Shown here: one piece after another, positions 1 to 5,322 of the stretch
Position numbering within the stretch: position 1 is the stretch's first letter
How the letters are laid out: each line of letters starts with the position of its first letter
Assembly: GCA_030152225.1 (NCBI GenBank)
Contig: JASLHL010000345.1
Span: 1-5,322, forward strand
Reading direction: 5' to 3'
Length of the DNA: 5,322 nucleotides
Origin: Flavobacterium sp.
GTDB lineage: Bacteria; Bacteroidota; Bacteroidia; Flavobacteriales; Flavobacteriaceae
Made by a program: the position numbers and the translations under genes
Notes under the pieces: model-generated
What the model was told of the DNA's origin: nothing
The model's input: the letters and a program-made list of their open reading frames with translations, nothing else
Database searches by the model: none

Positions 1-251
1 TCATTTCCCATTTCTCATTTCCCATTTCTCATTTCCCATTTCTCATTTCCCATTTCTCATTTCTCATTTCTCATTTCCCATTTCTCACCATTCACCACTC
101 ACCATTCACCACTCACCATTCACCACTCACCATTCACCACTCACCATTCACCACTCACCATTCACCACTCACCATTCACCATTCACCACTCACCACTCAC
201 CACTCACCACTCACCACTCACCACTCACCATTCACCACTCACCACTCACCC
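1..251. repeat. Tandem heptamer array, two unit families in one phase
   Basis: Every base from 1 to 245 belongs to a perfect 7-base register, giving 35 complete units, followed by a broken unit TCACCC at 246-251. Units 1-84 are TCATTTC and CCATTTC, alternating for the first eight units. Units 85-245 are TCACCAT and TCACCAC, alternating up to 175 (a 14-base higher period) and then mostly TCACCAC. The plus strand has no G from position 1 to 266. The array continues past the left edge, so its full length is unknown. It ends one base before the stop codon of the kinase gene, so the kinase transcript would run straight into it. There are no spacers, so it is not a CRISPR. It resembles the heptameric short tandemly repeated repetitive (STRR) sequences described in cyanobacteria, and replication slippage is the likely source. 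Its function is unknown. Confidence 0.97.
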
Positions 252-252
252 A

Positions 253-1095
253 TCAATAAATCAATTGAAATTCCCGATGTACGGCTACGATATCCCGTAA
301 ATCAAATTCCGTTCTCTGTTCCTCCAGCATACGTTGTAGTACATGGTTAATCAACCTACTTGCTTCTCTAGCACAATCGCTATAGGCGTCGTATTCTTGA
401 GATTTCAACAGCAAAACCAAGGCAGCAAAGAGTTCACCCGTACCAGGTGGATCAAGAGGCACGTAGTTTACCGTTATTCGGTCATAAGACTCTTTTTGTT
501 TTACTATAATCTGCAATGTATCCGTTGCCTCTGCAAATCGACATCCAGTCACCAACATATCTTTATGCCGAAGCACCTCGTGTTTCGCTATAGCATCGAT
601 CACTTGTTTTTCTGTGCTAATCTTTTGTTGTACTAAGGTTTCCATTTCAAACTGATTGGGTGTCAACACATCCGCTAAAGGCAGTAAATACTGCACAATA
701 GCGTTGGGGACTTCTTGGTTGACGTACAATCCTTGGGGTTGATCTCCCATCACGGGATCACATAGGTATACAATAGTCGGGTGACTTTTTTTAATCTGGG
801 TAATGAAATCTGCTGTTCGTTCTACCAGTGCAGCTGAACCTATATAGCCCGTTACGATGGTCGATACCTCATCGAGTATATTCAACTTCAATATACCATC
901 CAATACTTCTTGAAATAAGGTTTCGGGTAAGAGTCCTCCTCCTACCGTTGGCAATCCATAGCGATTAGATAGTACCACCGTGGGAACGGAAATAACATCC
1001 TGCCCTGCTAGTTGTAAAACAAGGGACGTGGTATTGCTTCCCACATAGCCGTACGCCACTTTACTGTGAATGACAATTGTTTTTTTCTGCATCAT
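253..1095 (-). CDS. pdxY: Pyridoxal/pyridoxamine kinase, PdxY/PdxK family (ribokinase-like)
   Basis: A 280-residue protein, close to the usual 280-290 of this family. These cytosolic enzymes phosphorylate pyridoxal, pyridoxamine or pyridoxine with ATP, in salvage of the PLP cofactor. Visible family features are the N-terminal substrate-side segment (HSKVAYGYVGSN, residues 10-21), VPTVVLSN (37-44), TGYIGSA (82-88), the DPVMGD metal/phosphate motif (113-118), LLPLADVLTPNQFE (137-150), VTG (182-184) and the anion-hole motif GTG (218-220) followed by ELF. Family members normally have Asp directly after GTG as catalytic base; here it is Glu221. The segment after LSN also lacks the usual HY pair. 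Several segments look more like PdxK than PdxY, so the symbol is approximate. The start is a double ATG (1090-1095) with no clear Shine-Dalgarno, as is common in this phylum. The gene lies 36 bases after the aminotransferase stop with no separate promoter visible, so the two are probably cotranscribed. The stop is TGA. Confidence 0.88.
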   Translation of the reverse strand: MMQKKTIVIHSKVAYGYVGSNTTSLVLQLAGQDVISVPTVVLSNRYGLPTVGGGLLPETLFQEVLDGILKLNILDEVSTIVTGYIGSAALVERTADFITQIKKSHPTIVYLCDPVMGDQPQGLYVNQEVPNAIVQYLLPLADVLTPNQFEMETLVQQKISTEKQVIDAIAKHEVLRHKDMLVTGCRFAEATDTLQIIVKQKESYDRITVNYVPLDPPGTGELFAALVLLLKSQEYDAYSDCAREASRLINHVLQRMLEEQRTEFDLRDIVAVHREFQLIY

Positions 1096-1131
1096 ATTAT
1101 ACCTACAAAAAATTAAACTTCTTTTTTACCA

Positions 1132-2289
1132 TTACTCGGCAGTACTTACTTGTTTTTCTTTCACTTCTTCGATTGCTTCGATCAATTGAGTGCTGATAAA
1201 CACCAATTCTTCTTCGGTCAATTCTGTGTGGATCGGTAACGACAAGACACGCGAAACCAGATATTCTGTGTGCGCTAGCTCATACTCACGATCTTGTAAT
1301 GTGGTAAACATTTCTTGTTGATGGCAAGGAACGGGGTAGTAAATCATGGTGGGTATACCTCGTTCAGTCATGGCTTGATGTACTGCATCTCGGTCTACGC
1401 CTTCTAGGATCAAGGTATATTGATGGTATACATGGTGGCTATAGGCAGGTTCAAAAGGCGTTTTAATATGGTTATTATTCGCAAACACCCGATTGTAAAA
1501 CGCAGCTACGGCTCTTCGTTTATCGCAATACTGGTCTAAATATTTGAGTTTTACATTTAAAATAGCGGCTTGTATGCTGTCTAATCGACTATTCACCCCA
1601 ATAATTTCGTGATAATAACGTCGTTCTGACCCGTGGTTGCAAATTTTTGTCATTCGCGCAGCTAGTTCATCCGAGTTGGTCATAATTACTCCACCATCGC
1701 CATAAGCACCTAAGTTTTTAGAAGGAAAGAACGACACACAACTGATGGTGCCTATTGTTCCCGTTTTTCTAATCCCATCATCTGTAATATAATTTCCTCC
1801 AATACTTTGCGCATTGTCTTCTATGACTGCAATTCCGTGGGCATTCGCTAAATCCATAATCGGTTGCATATTGGAACATTGTCCATATAAATGAACGGGA
1901 ATGATGACTTTAGTCTTGGCCGTAATAGCCTGTGCCAAACTTTCCATGTTGATGGTGAACGTATCGGGATCTACATCTACAAATACGGGTGTTAATCCCA
2001 GTAAGGCAACTACTTCCACTGTAGCAATAAATGTAAATGAAGGAGTAATCACTTCATCTCCAGGTTTTAAATCCAGTGCCATTAGGGCAATCTGCAACGC
2101 ATCTGTTCCATTTCCACAAGGAATTACGTGCTTTACTTTGGTATACGCACCTAAATTAGCAGCAAAATTCTTCACTGCTGGACCATTGATAAAAGCCGTA
2201 CTGTCAATCACTTCTTTGATTGCTGCATCTATTTCGGTTTGAATACTTTGATACTGTCTTTTTAAATCTACCATTTGAATTGTACCCAT
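1132..2289 (-). CDS. DegT/DnrJ/EryC1/StrS PLP-dependent sugar aminotransferase, WbpE-like
   Basis: A 385-residue cytosolic fold-type I aminotransferase. The family transfers an amino group, usually from glutamate, to a keto sugar nucleotide during synthesis of amino sugars for surface polysaccharides. Visible motifs: GNGTDALQIA (59-68, cofactor phosphate side), GDEVITPSFTFIAT (77-90), VHLYGQC (132-138), VIEDNAQS (155-162; Asp158 should contact the pyridine nitrogen and Gln161 the ring), SFFPSKNLGAYGDGG (186-200, Lys191 the Schiff-base lysine), HGSERRYYHEIIGVNSRLD (219-237) and YYPVPCHQQ (317-325). From memory this pattern is closest to Pseudomonas WbpE, which aminates a UDP-3-keto-GlcNAcA sugar. 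No other gene of that pathway is here, so the substrate is inferred and no symbol is given. The start is ATG at 2287-2289, with purine-rich AAAAAAGAGAAG upstream. It has its own promoter about 100 bases upstream and leads into the kinase gene. Confidence 0.93.
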   Translation of the reverse strand: MGTIQMVDLKRQYQSIQTEIDAAIKEVIDSTAFINGPAVKNFAANLGAYTKVKHVIPCGNGTDALQIALMALDLKPGDEVITPSFTFIATVEVVALLGLTPVFVDVDPDTFTINMESLAQAITAKTKVIIPVHLYGQCSNMQPIMDLANAHGIAVIEDNAQSIGGNYITDDGIRKTGTIGTISCVSFFPSKNLGAYGDGGVIMTNSDELAARMTKICNHGSERRYYHEIIGVNSRLDSIQAAILNVKLKYLDQYCDKRRAVAAFYNRVFANNNHIKTPFEPAYSHHVYHQYTLILEGVDRDAVHQAMTERGIPTMIYYPVPCHQQEMFTTLQDREYELAHTEYLVSRVLSLPIHTELTEEELVFISTQLIEAIEEVKEKQVSTAE

Positions 2290-2314
2290 CTGCTGCTTCT
2301 CTTTTTTAAGTTGT

Positions 2315-2350
2315 CAATACCGCCCTTGATTAGCGAAGCAAGTATTGCTT
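2315..2350 (-). promoter_or_regulatory. Leader with two mutually exclusive small hairpins
   Basis: Inside the predicted untranslated leader of the aminotransferase transcript, AAGCAA-TAC-TTGCTT (2350-2336, read on the minus strand) forms a perfect 6-bp stem. The CAATAC inside it (2347-2342) can instead pair with GTATTG at 2320-2315. Switching of this kind could control expression, but both stems are short, neither leads into a U-run, and no known riboswitch is recognised. Chance is a fair alternative. Confidence 0.2.
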
Positions 2351-2385
2351 GTCACTTCATCTGAATGGGCTTTCTATTTATGGGA

Positions 2386-2414
2386 CAAAAGTAGTCGTAA
2401 TATGGCTCCTACAA
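2386..2414 (-). promoter_or_regulatory. Bacteroidota-type promoter for the aminotransferase-kinase unit
   Basis: Read on the minus strand, TTG (2414-2412) is followed by 18 bases and then TACTTTTG (2393-2386). This fits the Bacteroidota housekeeping consensus of a -33 TTG and a -7 TAnnTTTG. Transcription would start near 2381, giving a leader of about 90 bases before the ATG at 2289. Confidence 0.75.
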
Positions 2415-2438
2415 GCATACCAGTTTTAAACTTTACAA

Positions 2439-2448
2439 TAGTCCAGTT
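2439..2448 (-). promoter_or_regulatory. Upstream motif AACTGGACTA, aminotransferase copy
   Basis: This 10-mer, read on the minus strand, is identical to the one at 4022-4031 ahead of glyA. In both places exactly 45 bases separate it from an identical TACTTTTG -7 element. The neighbourhood is also similar: TTATTTTA on the plus strand lies just beyond the motif in both copies, directly adjacent at glyA and after three extra bases here. It could be a regulator binding site or the remnant of a duplicated promoter segment. No known regulator is recognised. Confidence 0.4.
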
Positions 2449-2500
2449 AACTTATTTTATACGATAATCCTTCTTCATTTTCTCTAGACCTTTATCCAAT

Positions 2501-2534
2501 AAAAAAATACCTCGCAGTCAACAACTACGAGGTA
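2501..2534 (-). terminator. Intrinsic terminator of glyA
   Basis: On the minus strand TACCTCGTAGT (2534-2524), loop TGTTG and ACTGCGAGGTA (2518-2508) form an 11-bp stem with one G-T wobble, followed at once by seven T (2507-2501). It lies about 80 bases past the glyA stop. The plus strand has no T-run after the stem, so it works in one direction only. It separates glyA from the downstream aminotransferase unit. Confidence 0.92.
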
Positions 2535-2615
2535 CAACTAGATAACAAATCAGACATGCACTCCCTTTTGCTTGGGCTTTTATGTAGCAGTCAAGCTAAA
2601 GCGACTTAGCAAAGA

Positions 2616-3896
2616 CTACAGCACAAACATGGGATAATTTTGCATCAAATGATGAACTTCTTCTTTAATTTGACGGTGTTTTAAAGCGTTGTCTTTATTT
2701 TTCAATACCTCATCAATCAATTCGACGATTGCATACATTTCTTGTTGTTTTAGCCCACGAGTAGTCACGGCAGGTGTTCCAATTCGAATACCTGAGGTAA
2801 TAAAATTGGATTGAGAATCATAAGGGATCATATTTTTATTGAGCGTAATACCCGCTTGTTCTAGAACCAATTCAGCTTCTTTTCCAGTGATTCCTTTCGC
2901 ACTCAAATCAACGAGCATCAAATGATTATCGGTTCCTCCAGAAACGATGGAATATCCTTTCGCTAAAAAGGCATCTGCCATGGCACGGCTATTCTTTTGA
3001 ATTTGATGGGCATAGGTGGTAAATTCATCCGTTAGAATTTCGTTGAAAGCCACTGCTTTTGCCGCAATTGTATGCATAAGTGGTCCTCCTTGATTACCAG
3101 GAAATACAGCAGAATCAAGTACAGATGACATCATTCGGACTTCTCCTTTTGCCGTCTTTAGCTGCAGGGGATTCTCAAAATCTTTTCCAAGCAAGATTAC
3201 CCCTCCACGAGGGCCACGTAGGGTTTTATGGGTAGTCGTGGTGACGATGTGACAATGCGGAATCGGATCACTCAATAATCCCTTAGCGATAAGACCAGCA
3301 GGATGCGCCATATCTGCCAATAAAATCGCCTGTACACTATCGGCAATTGCTCTAAAGCGCTTGTAGTCAATTTCTCTTGAATAGGCACTCGCACCAGCAA
3401 TAATCATCTTTGGTCGCTCTTTTAAAGCAATCGCTTGTATCGCATCATAATCTAATAGCTGGGTAACGGGGTCTACGCCATAAAAAACAGGCTCATATAA
3501 TTTCCCGGAAAAATTTACCGACGATCCATGAGTCAAATGCCCCCCATGGGTTAGATCAAAACCCAATATCTTATCCCCTGGCTGTAAACAAGCAGAGAAA
3601 ACAGCAAAATTGGCTTGAGATCCCGAATGCGGTTGTACGTTTGCATACATAGCCCCAAAGACTGTTTTAATGCTCTCTATCGCCATATTCTCCACTAAAT
3701 CTACATACTCACATCCACCATAGTACCGTCTCCCTGGGTATCCTTCTGCGTACTTATTGGTTAAAATAGAACCGTTTGCGCGTAGAACATCTTCACTGAC
3801 AAAATTCTCAGATGCAATGAGTTCCAGCGATTCGCGTTGACGTGTTTCTTCACGTTTGATTAATTCAAATAAAAGCTTGTTGTTGTTGTTAATCAT
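2616..3896 (-). CDS. glyA: Serine hydroxymethyltransferase
   Basis: A 426-residue cytosolic PLP enzyme that interconverts serine plus tetrahydrofolate with glycine plus 5,10-methylene-tetrahydrofolate, the main source of one-carbon units. Visible motifs: [10 protein letters not shown] (25-34), [19 protein letters not shown] (45-63), QPHSGSQAN (88-96), [11 protein letters not shown] (115-125), [11 protein letters not shown] (192-202, with Asp195 and His197 at the cofactor), [14 protein letters not shown] (219-232, Lys224 the Schiff-base lysine), FPGNQGGP (265-272) and [14 protein letters not shown] (368-381, Arg371 the expected substrate-carboxylate arginine). It is slightly longer than the 417-residue E. 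coli enzyme, mostly through an extended segment at about 240-264 that I associate with Bacteroidota. All key residues are present. The ATG start at 3894-3896 gives MINNNN; the four Asn come from a short GTT run on the plus strand. The gene has its own promoter and terminator, so it is probably monocistronic. Confidence 0.98.
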   Translation of the reverse strand: MINNNNKLLFELIKREETRQRESLELIASENFVSEDVLRANGSILTNKYAEGYPGRRYYGGCEYVDLVENMAIESIKTVFGAMYANVQPHSGSQANFAVFSACLQPGDKILGFDLTHGGHLTHGSSVNFSGKLYEPVFYGVDPVTQLLDYDAIQAIALKERPKMIIAGASAYSREIDYKRFRAIADSVQAILLADMAHPAGLIAKGLLSDPIPHCHIVTTTTHKTLRGPRGGVILLGKDFENPLQLKTAKGEVRMMSSVLDSAVFPGNQGGPLMHTIAAKAVAFNEILTDEFTTYAHQIQKNSRAMADAFLAKGYSIVSGGTDNHLMLVDLSAKGITGKEAELVLEQAGITLNKNMIPYDSQSNFITSGIRIGTPAVTTRGLKQQEMYAIVELIDEVLKNKDNALKHRQIKEEVHHLMQNYPMFVL

Positions 3897-3955
3897 AATT
3901 GCTGCATTACGTTGTAGTTAAACAAATCCAAACAGTCGAGATAGCACCTGCTTGT

Positions 3956-3966
3956 GTCAATTTGAC
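3956..3966. promoter_or_regulatory. Small palindrome at the predicted glyA transcription start
   Basis: GTCAA-T-TTGAC is a perfect 5-bp inverted repeat around one central base. It sits two bases downstream of the glyA -7 element, so it should overlap the transcription start, a place where a repressor could bind. It is short and no known operator is recognised. Confidence 0.2.
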
Positions 3967-3968
3967 CA

Positions 3969-3976
3969 CAAAAGTA
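3969..3976 (-). promoter_or_regulatory. Bacteroidota -7 element for glyA
   Basis: TACTTTTG on the minus strand matches TAnnTTTG and is identical to the aminotransferase -7 element. The start would be near 3964, giving a leader of about 68 bases. No TTG lies at the usual -33 spacing, so this promoter may depend on upstream contacts such as the AACTGGACTA motif. Confidence 0.6.
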
Positions 3977-4021
3977 AGGCTAACATGGAGTATTAGAATG
4001 ACACAGATTCACAATACTAGG

Positions 4022-4031
4022 TAGTCCAGTT
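4022..4031 (-). promoter_or_regulatory. Upstream motif AACTGGACTA, glyA copy
   Basis: This is the second copy of the 10-mer found at 2439-2448, again 45 bases upstream of TACTTTTG. It also lies 27 bases upstream of the -33 element of the divergent PH-domain gene, so a bound protein could act in either direction. Confidence 0.4.
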
Positions 4032-4058
4032 TTATTTTAAATTTACAACTTAGCGTAT

Positions 4059-4087
4059 TTGCAATTATTCAAACTTATTTATCTTTG
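4059..4087 (+). promoter_or_regulatory. Bacteroidota-type promoter for the PH-domain gene
   Basis: TTG (4059-4061), 18 bases, then TATCTTTG (4080-4087) match the -33/-7 consensus with the same spacing as the aminotransferase promoter. Transcription would begin at about 4092, leaving a leader of about 20 bases before the ATG at 4113. That places the in-frame TTG at 4089 outside or at the very tip of the message and argues for the ATG start. Confidence 0.7.
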
Positions 4088-4112
4088 ATTGTCTTTTAAT
4101 TCAACAAGGAAT

Positions 4113-4535
4113 ATGAGAACGAAATACAGAAGTAAAGTTTCTTTAGCAACCAAAATCCTATTTCTAATCCTAGGCGTGTCTAGTTTTATTGGTGCCTTTT
4201 TTGCTGGAACTTGGTACATTTGGTTGATCGCCATAATCGTAGTAGTGATGCTCACTGATGTATACTATCAGACCTATTATGAAATTGACAGGACGCAAAA
4301 TAACTTACACATAAAAGGAGGCATATGTGTCACTAAAAACATTCCGATACAGAGCATTCGCAAGATAGAAGAATCAAAAAGTACAGTCAGTGGACCGGCT
4401 TTATCTAATCAACGTTTAGAAATTTGGTATAATACTTTTGATAGCATTCTAATTTCTCCAGAAAACCAAATCGACTTTATTGAGCAGATTCAAGAAAGCA
4501 ATCCTAGGGTTGTATTCCTTCCTAAAAATAAATAA
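4113..4535 (+). CDS. Small membrane protein with a C-terminal bacterial PH domain
   Basis: A 140-residue protein of unknown role. Two hydrophobic helices, about residues 14-32 and 35-49, form a membrane hairpin after a basic N-terminus (MRTKYRSK). The remaining residues form one compact cytosolic beta-rich domain: YYEID (55-59), LHIKGG (65-70), IPIQSIRKIEES (77-88), GPALSNQRLEIWY (94-106), ISPE (114-117), FIEQI (122-126) and NP (130-131). This pattern fits the bPH_4 (PF06713-type) family, whose members are common in Bacteroidota and uncharacterised. The frame is open upstream to a TTG at 4089, which would add eight residues. I chose the ATG at 4113 because the predicted transcript starts at about 4092 and AAGGA lies just ahead of the ATG, though closer than is ideal. 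The gene diverges from glyA and converges on the AraC-family gene. It appears to be a single-gene transcript. Confidence 0.85.
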   Translation: MRTKYRSKVSLATKILFLILGVSSFIGAFFAGTWYIWLIAIIVVVMLTDVYYQTYYEIDRTQNNLHIKGGICVTKNIPIQSIRKIEESKSTVSGPALSNQRLEIWYNTFDSILISPENQIDFIEQIQESNPRVVFLPKNK

Positions 4536-4550
4536 TCATCTAGCAAGTAC

Positions 4551-4569
4551 TTCGTTTTTTGTAAACGAA
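4551..4569. terminator. AT-rich hairpin between convergent genes
   Basis: TTCGTTT, loop TTTGT and AAACGAA form a 7-bp stem 15 bases past the PH-domain stop. It lies between convergent genes and may end one or both transcripts. Neither strand has a T-run after the stem, so it is a weak candidate. The rest of 4536-4685 shows nothing recognisable. Confidence 0.35.
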
Positions 4570-4685
4570 TCTCTCACTCCCAGGGCTATTCTACAATAAC
4601 GTCGAAGTTTTCTAAACTAAAGTAACAGAAGCTGTATTTCGTATGTATACACAACAACGCATGGAATCAAATTAGTTCATTTTCC

Positions 4686-5322
4686 TTAGGACTTAGTGCG
4701 CATAGTAAGTTGAAAATCACTCGGTCGTATATTGACGAGTTGTTGAAAGGTATTGCTAAAAGCCGCTATACTGGAATAGCCTACTTCAAAGGCTACTTCA
4801 CTTACGTTTTTATTAGTCTCCATCAATAATTCCATGGCTTTGACCATGCGCAACATCTTGAGATATTGTAAAAAAGAGAGATCCAAATGGGTTTTGAACA
4901 AACGAGTCAACGAACGCACACTATAGCCAAATGTTTCAGCTAAATAATTCAATGTTAACGACTCTCCTACATTCTGATGCATAAAATCGACAATAGCCAA
5001 GAGCTGGGGATCTGTTGTTGTTGGCAATTGAATAGAAAAAGGCCTTCCAGGATCTTGCATAATGTAATGCTTCATCGTCGTAAGAAATTCATAGGCCCAA
5101 GTATCAGGAAAAATTACGCCTTTCCACTGCCTAGCATACACCAGCATCTCATACATCAAATGGCTCACAGGATAAATCCCCAATTTCTCCATAAAATGAT
5201 ACTTGTGGTCCATTTCTTCCTCGTGAAAATAGATGTTGAGTAGCACAACCTCCGTTGTATTTGACTTTACATTGTGGATGGTTCCCTTGGGAATCCAAAC
5301 GTAATGTTGAGCAGGAATATAG
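4686..5322 (-). CDS. AraC-family transcription regulator, N-terminus cut by window edge
   Basis: The frame stays open to the right edge, so 211 residues are visible and the true start lies outside. An in-frame GTG at 5244-5246 is an unlikely start because the 25 codons before it encode a typical cupin strand (WIPKGTIHNV, visible residues 9-18). Domains in order are part of an N-terminal cupin-type sensing domain, a linker containing YPVSHLMYEM (50-59), and a complete AraC DNA-binding domain (about 110-207). That domain has two helix-turn-helix units: LTLNYLAETFGYSVRSLTRL (122-141) and one within about 172-203, including EVAFEVGYSSIAAFSNTF and the IRPSDF signature. The cupin-plus-linker style resembles the NimR-like group. 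Such proteins bind promoter DNA and respond to a small ligand; neither ligand nor target can be read here. Many such regulators control a divergent neighbour, which would lie outside the window. The stop is TAA at 4686-4688. The gene converges with the PH-domain gene and ends about 150 bases from it. Confidence 0.9.
   Translation of the reverse strand, partial: YIPAQHYVWIPKGTIHNVKSNTTEVVLLNIYFHEEEMDHKYHFMEKLGIYPVSHLMYEMLVYARQWKGVIFPDTWAYEFLTTMKHYIMQDPGRPFSIQLPTTTDPQLLAIVDFMHQNVGESLTLNYLAETFGYSVRSLTRLFKTHLDLSFLQYLKMLRMVKAMELLMETNKNVSEVAFEVGYSSIAAFSNTFQQLVNIRPSDFQLTMRTKS

Larger units (their letters stand above)
2290..2615. other. 326-base intergenic region between glyA and the aminotransferase gene
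   Basis: No gene is visible in either strand. From the glyA side it holds a weak hairpin just after the glyA stop (GCTAA at 2595-2599 with TTAGC at 2606-2610), the glyA terminator (2501-2534), an AT-rich stretch with two CCAGTT copies (2420-2425 and 2443-2448), the aminotransferase promoter (2386-2414) and a leader of about 90 bases with small hairpins (2315-2350). Each of the stronger elements has its own entry. Confidence 0.8.

Noticed and set aside
1..251. The array as a coding repeat, since all three plus-strand frames are open through it
   Set aside because: Openness follows trivially from the absence of G and of TA pairs in the unit. There is no ATG inside, and stops follow soon after 251. 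A reading frame entering from the left cannot be excluded but nothing supports one.
1..251. CRISPR array
   Set aside because: Units are 7 bases and directly contiguous, with no spacers, no repeat of 23-50 bases and no cas genes nearby.
343..636. Plus-strand open frame opposite the kinase
   Set aside because: It lies wholly within the well-supported kinase gene on the other strand and shows no recognisable domain.
1096..1131. Separate promoter for the kinase gene
   Set aside because: TTTTTTG here resembles the -7 element but lacks the TA, and the 36-base gap leaves little room; cotranscription is simpler.
1901..2242. Plus-strand open frame opposite the aminotransferase
   Set aside because: It is fully antisense to a conserved enzyme with intact motifs; its composition mirrors the opposite coding strand.
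3897..3968. Glycine or tetrahydrofolate riboswitch ahead of glyA
   Set aside because: The leader is only about 70 bases, with no long conserved stems or tandem aptamer layout and no terminator before the start codon.
4089..4112. TTG start adding eight residues to the PH-domain protein
   Set aside because: The predicted transcription start is at about 4092, after the TTG, and the ATG at 4113 fits the family's short basic N-terminus before the first helix.
4977..5243. Plus-strand open frame opposite the AraC-family gene
   Set aside because: It is antisense to the regulator, has no promoter and no recognisable domain.

Overview
The window looks like chromosomal DNA from the Bacteroidota, most likely a Flavobacteriaceae member. 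Myroides or a relative is only a guess. The DNA is AT-leaning. Three start regions carry the Bacteroidota -7 promoter element TAnnTTTG, and two of these also have a TTG element 18 bases upstream. Serine hydroxymethyltransferase carries the extended mid-protein segment I associate with this phylum.

Layout, left to right. Positions 1-251 are an uninterrupted tandem array of 7-base units that runs off the left edge and ends one base short of the next gene's stop codon. Positions 253-2289, minus strand, hold a two-gene unit: a WbpE-like DegT/DnrJ/EryC1/StrS sugar aminotransferase (first in the transcript), then a pyridoxal/pyridoxamine kinase of the PdxY/PdxK family 36 bases downstream. Positions 2290-2615 are intergenic and contain the aminotransferase promoter, a short leader with possible hairpins, and a strong intrinsic terminator for the upstream gene. 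Positions 2616-3896, minus strand, are glyA (serine hydroxymethyltransferase), with its own promoter. Diverging from glyA at 4113-4535, plus strand, is a small two-helix membrane protein with a bacterial PH domain. Positions 4686-5322, minus strand, are an AraC-family regulator cut by the right edge. Only part of its N-terminal cupin domain and its DNA-binding domain are visible.

How the genes fit together. Three consecutive co-oriented genes are tied to pyridoxal 5'-phosphate (PLP): two PLP-dependent enzymes and one kinase that makes PLP by salvage. The glyA and aminotransferase promoters share the 10-mer AACTGGACTA at exactly the same distance (45 bases) from identical -7 elements, which suggests common control or a duplicated promoter segment. 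The PH-domain and AraC genes have no evident tie to PLP.

Most of the window is ordinary housekeeping sequence, and I see no defence, mobile or biosynthetic system. The points most worth a second look are the heptamer array, the shared upstream promoter motif, and the Asp-to-Glu change at the expected catalytic position of the kinase.
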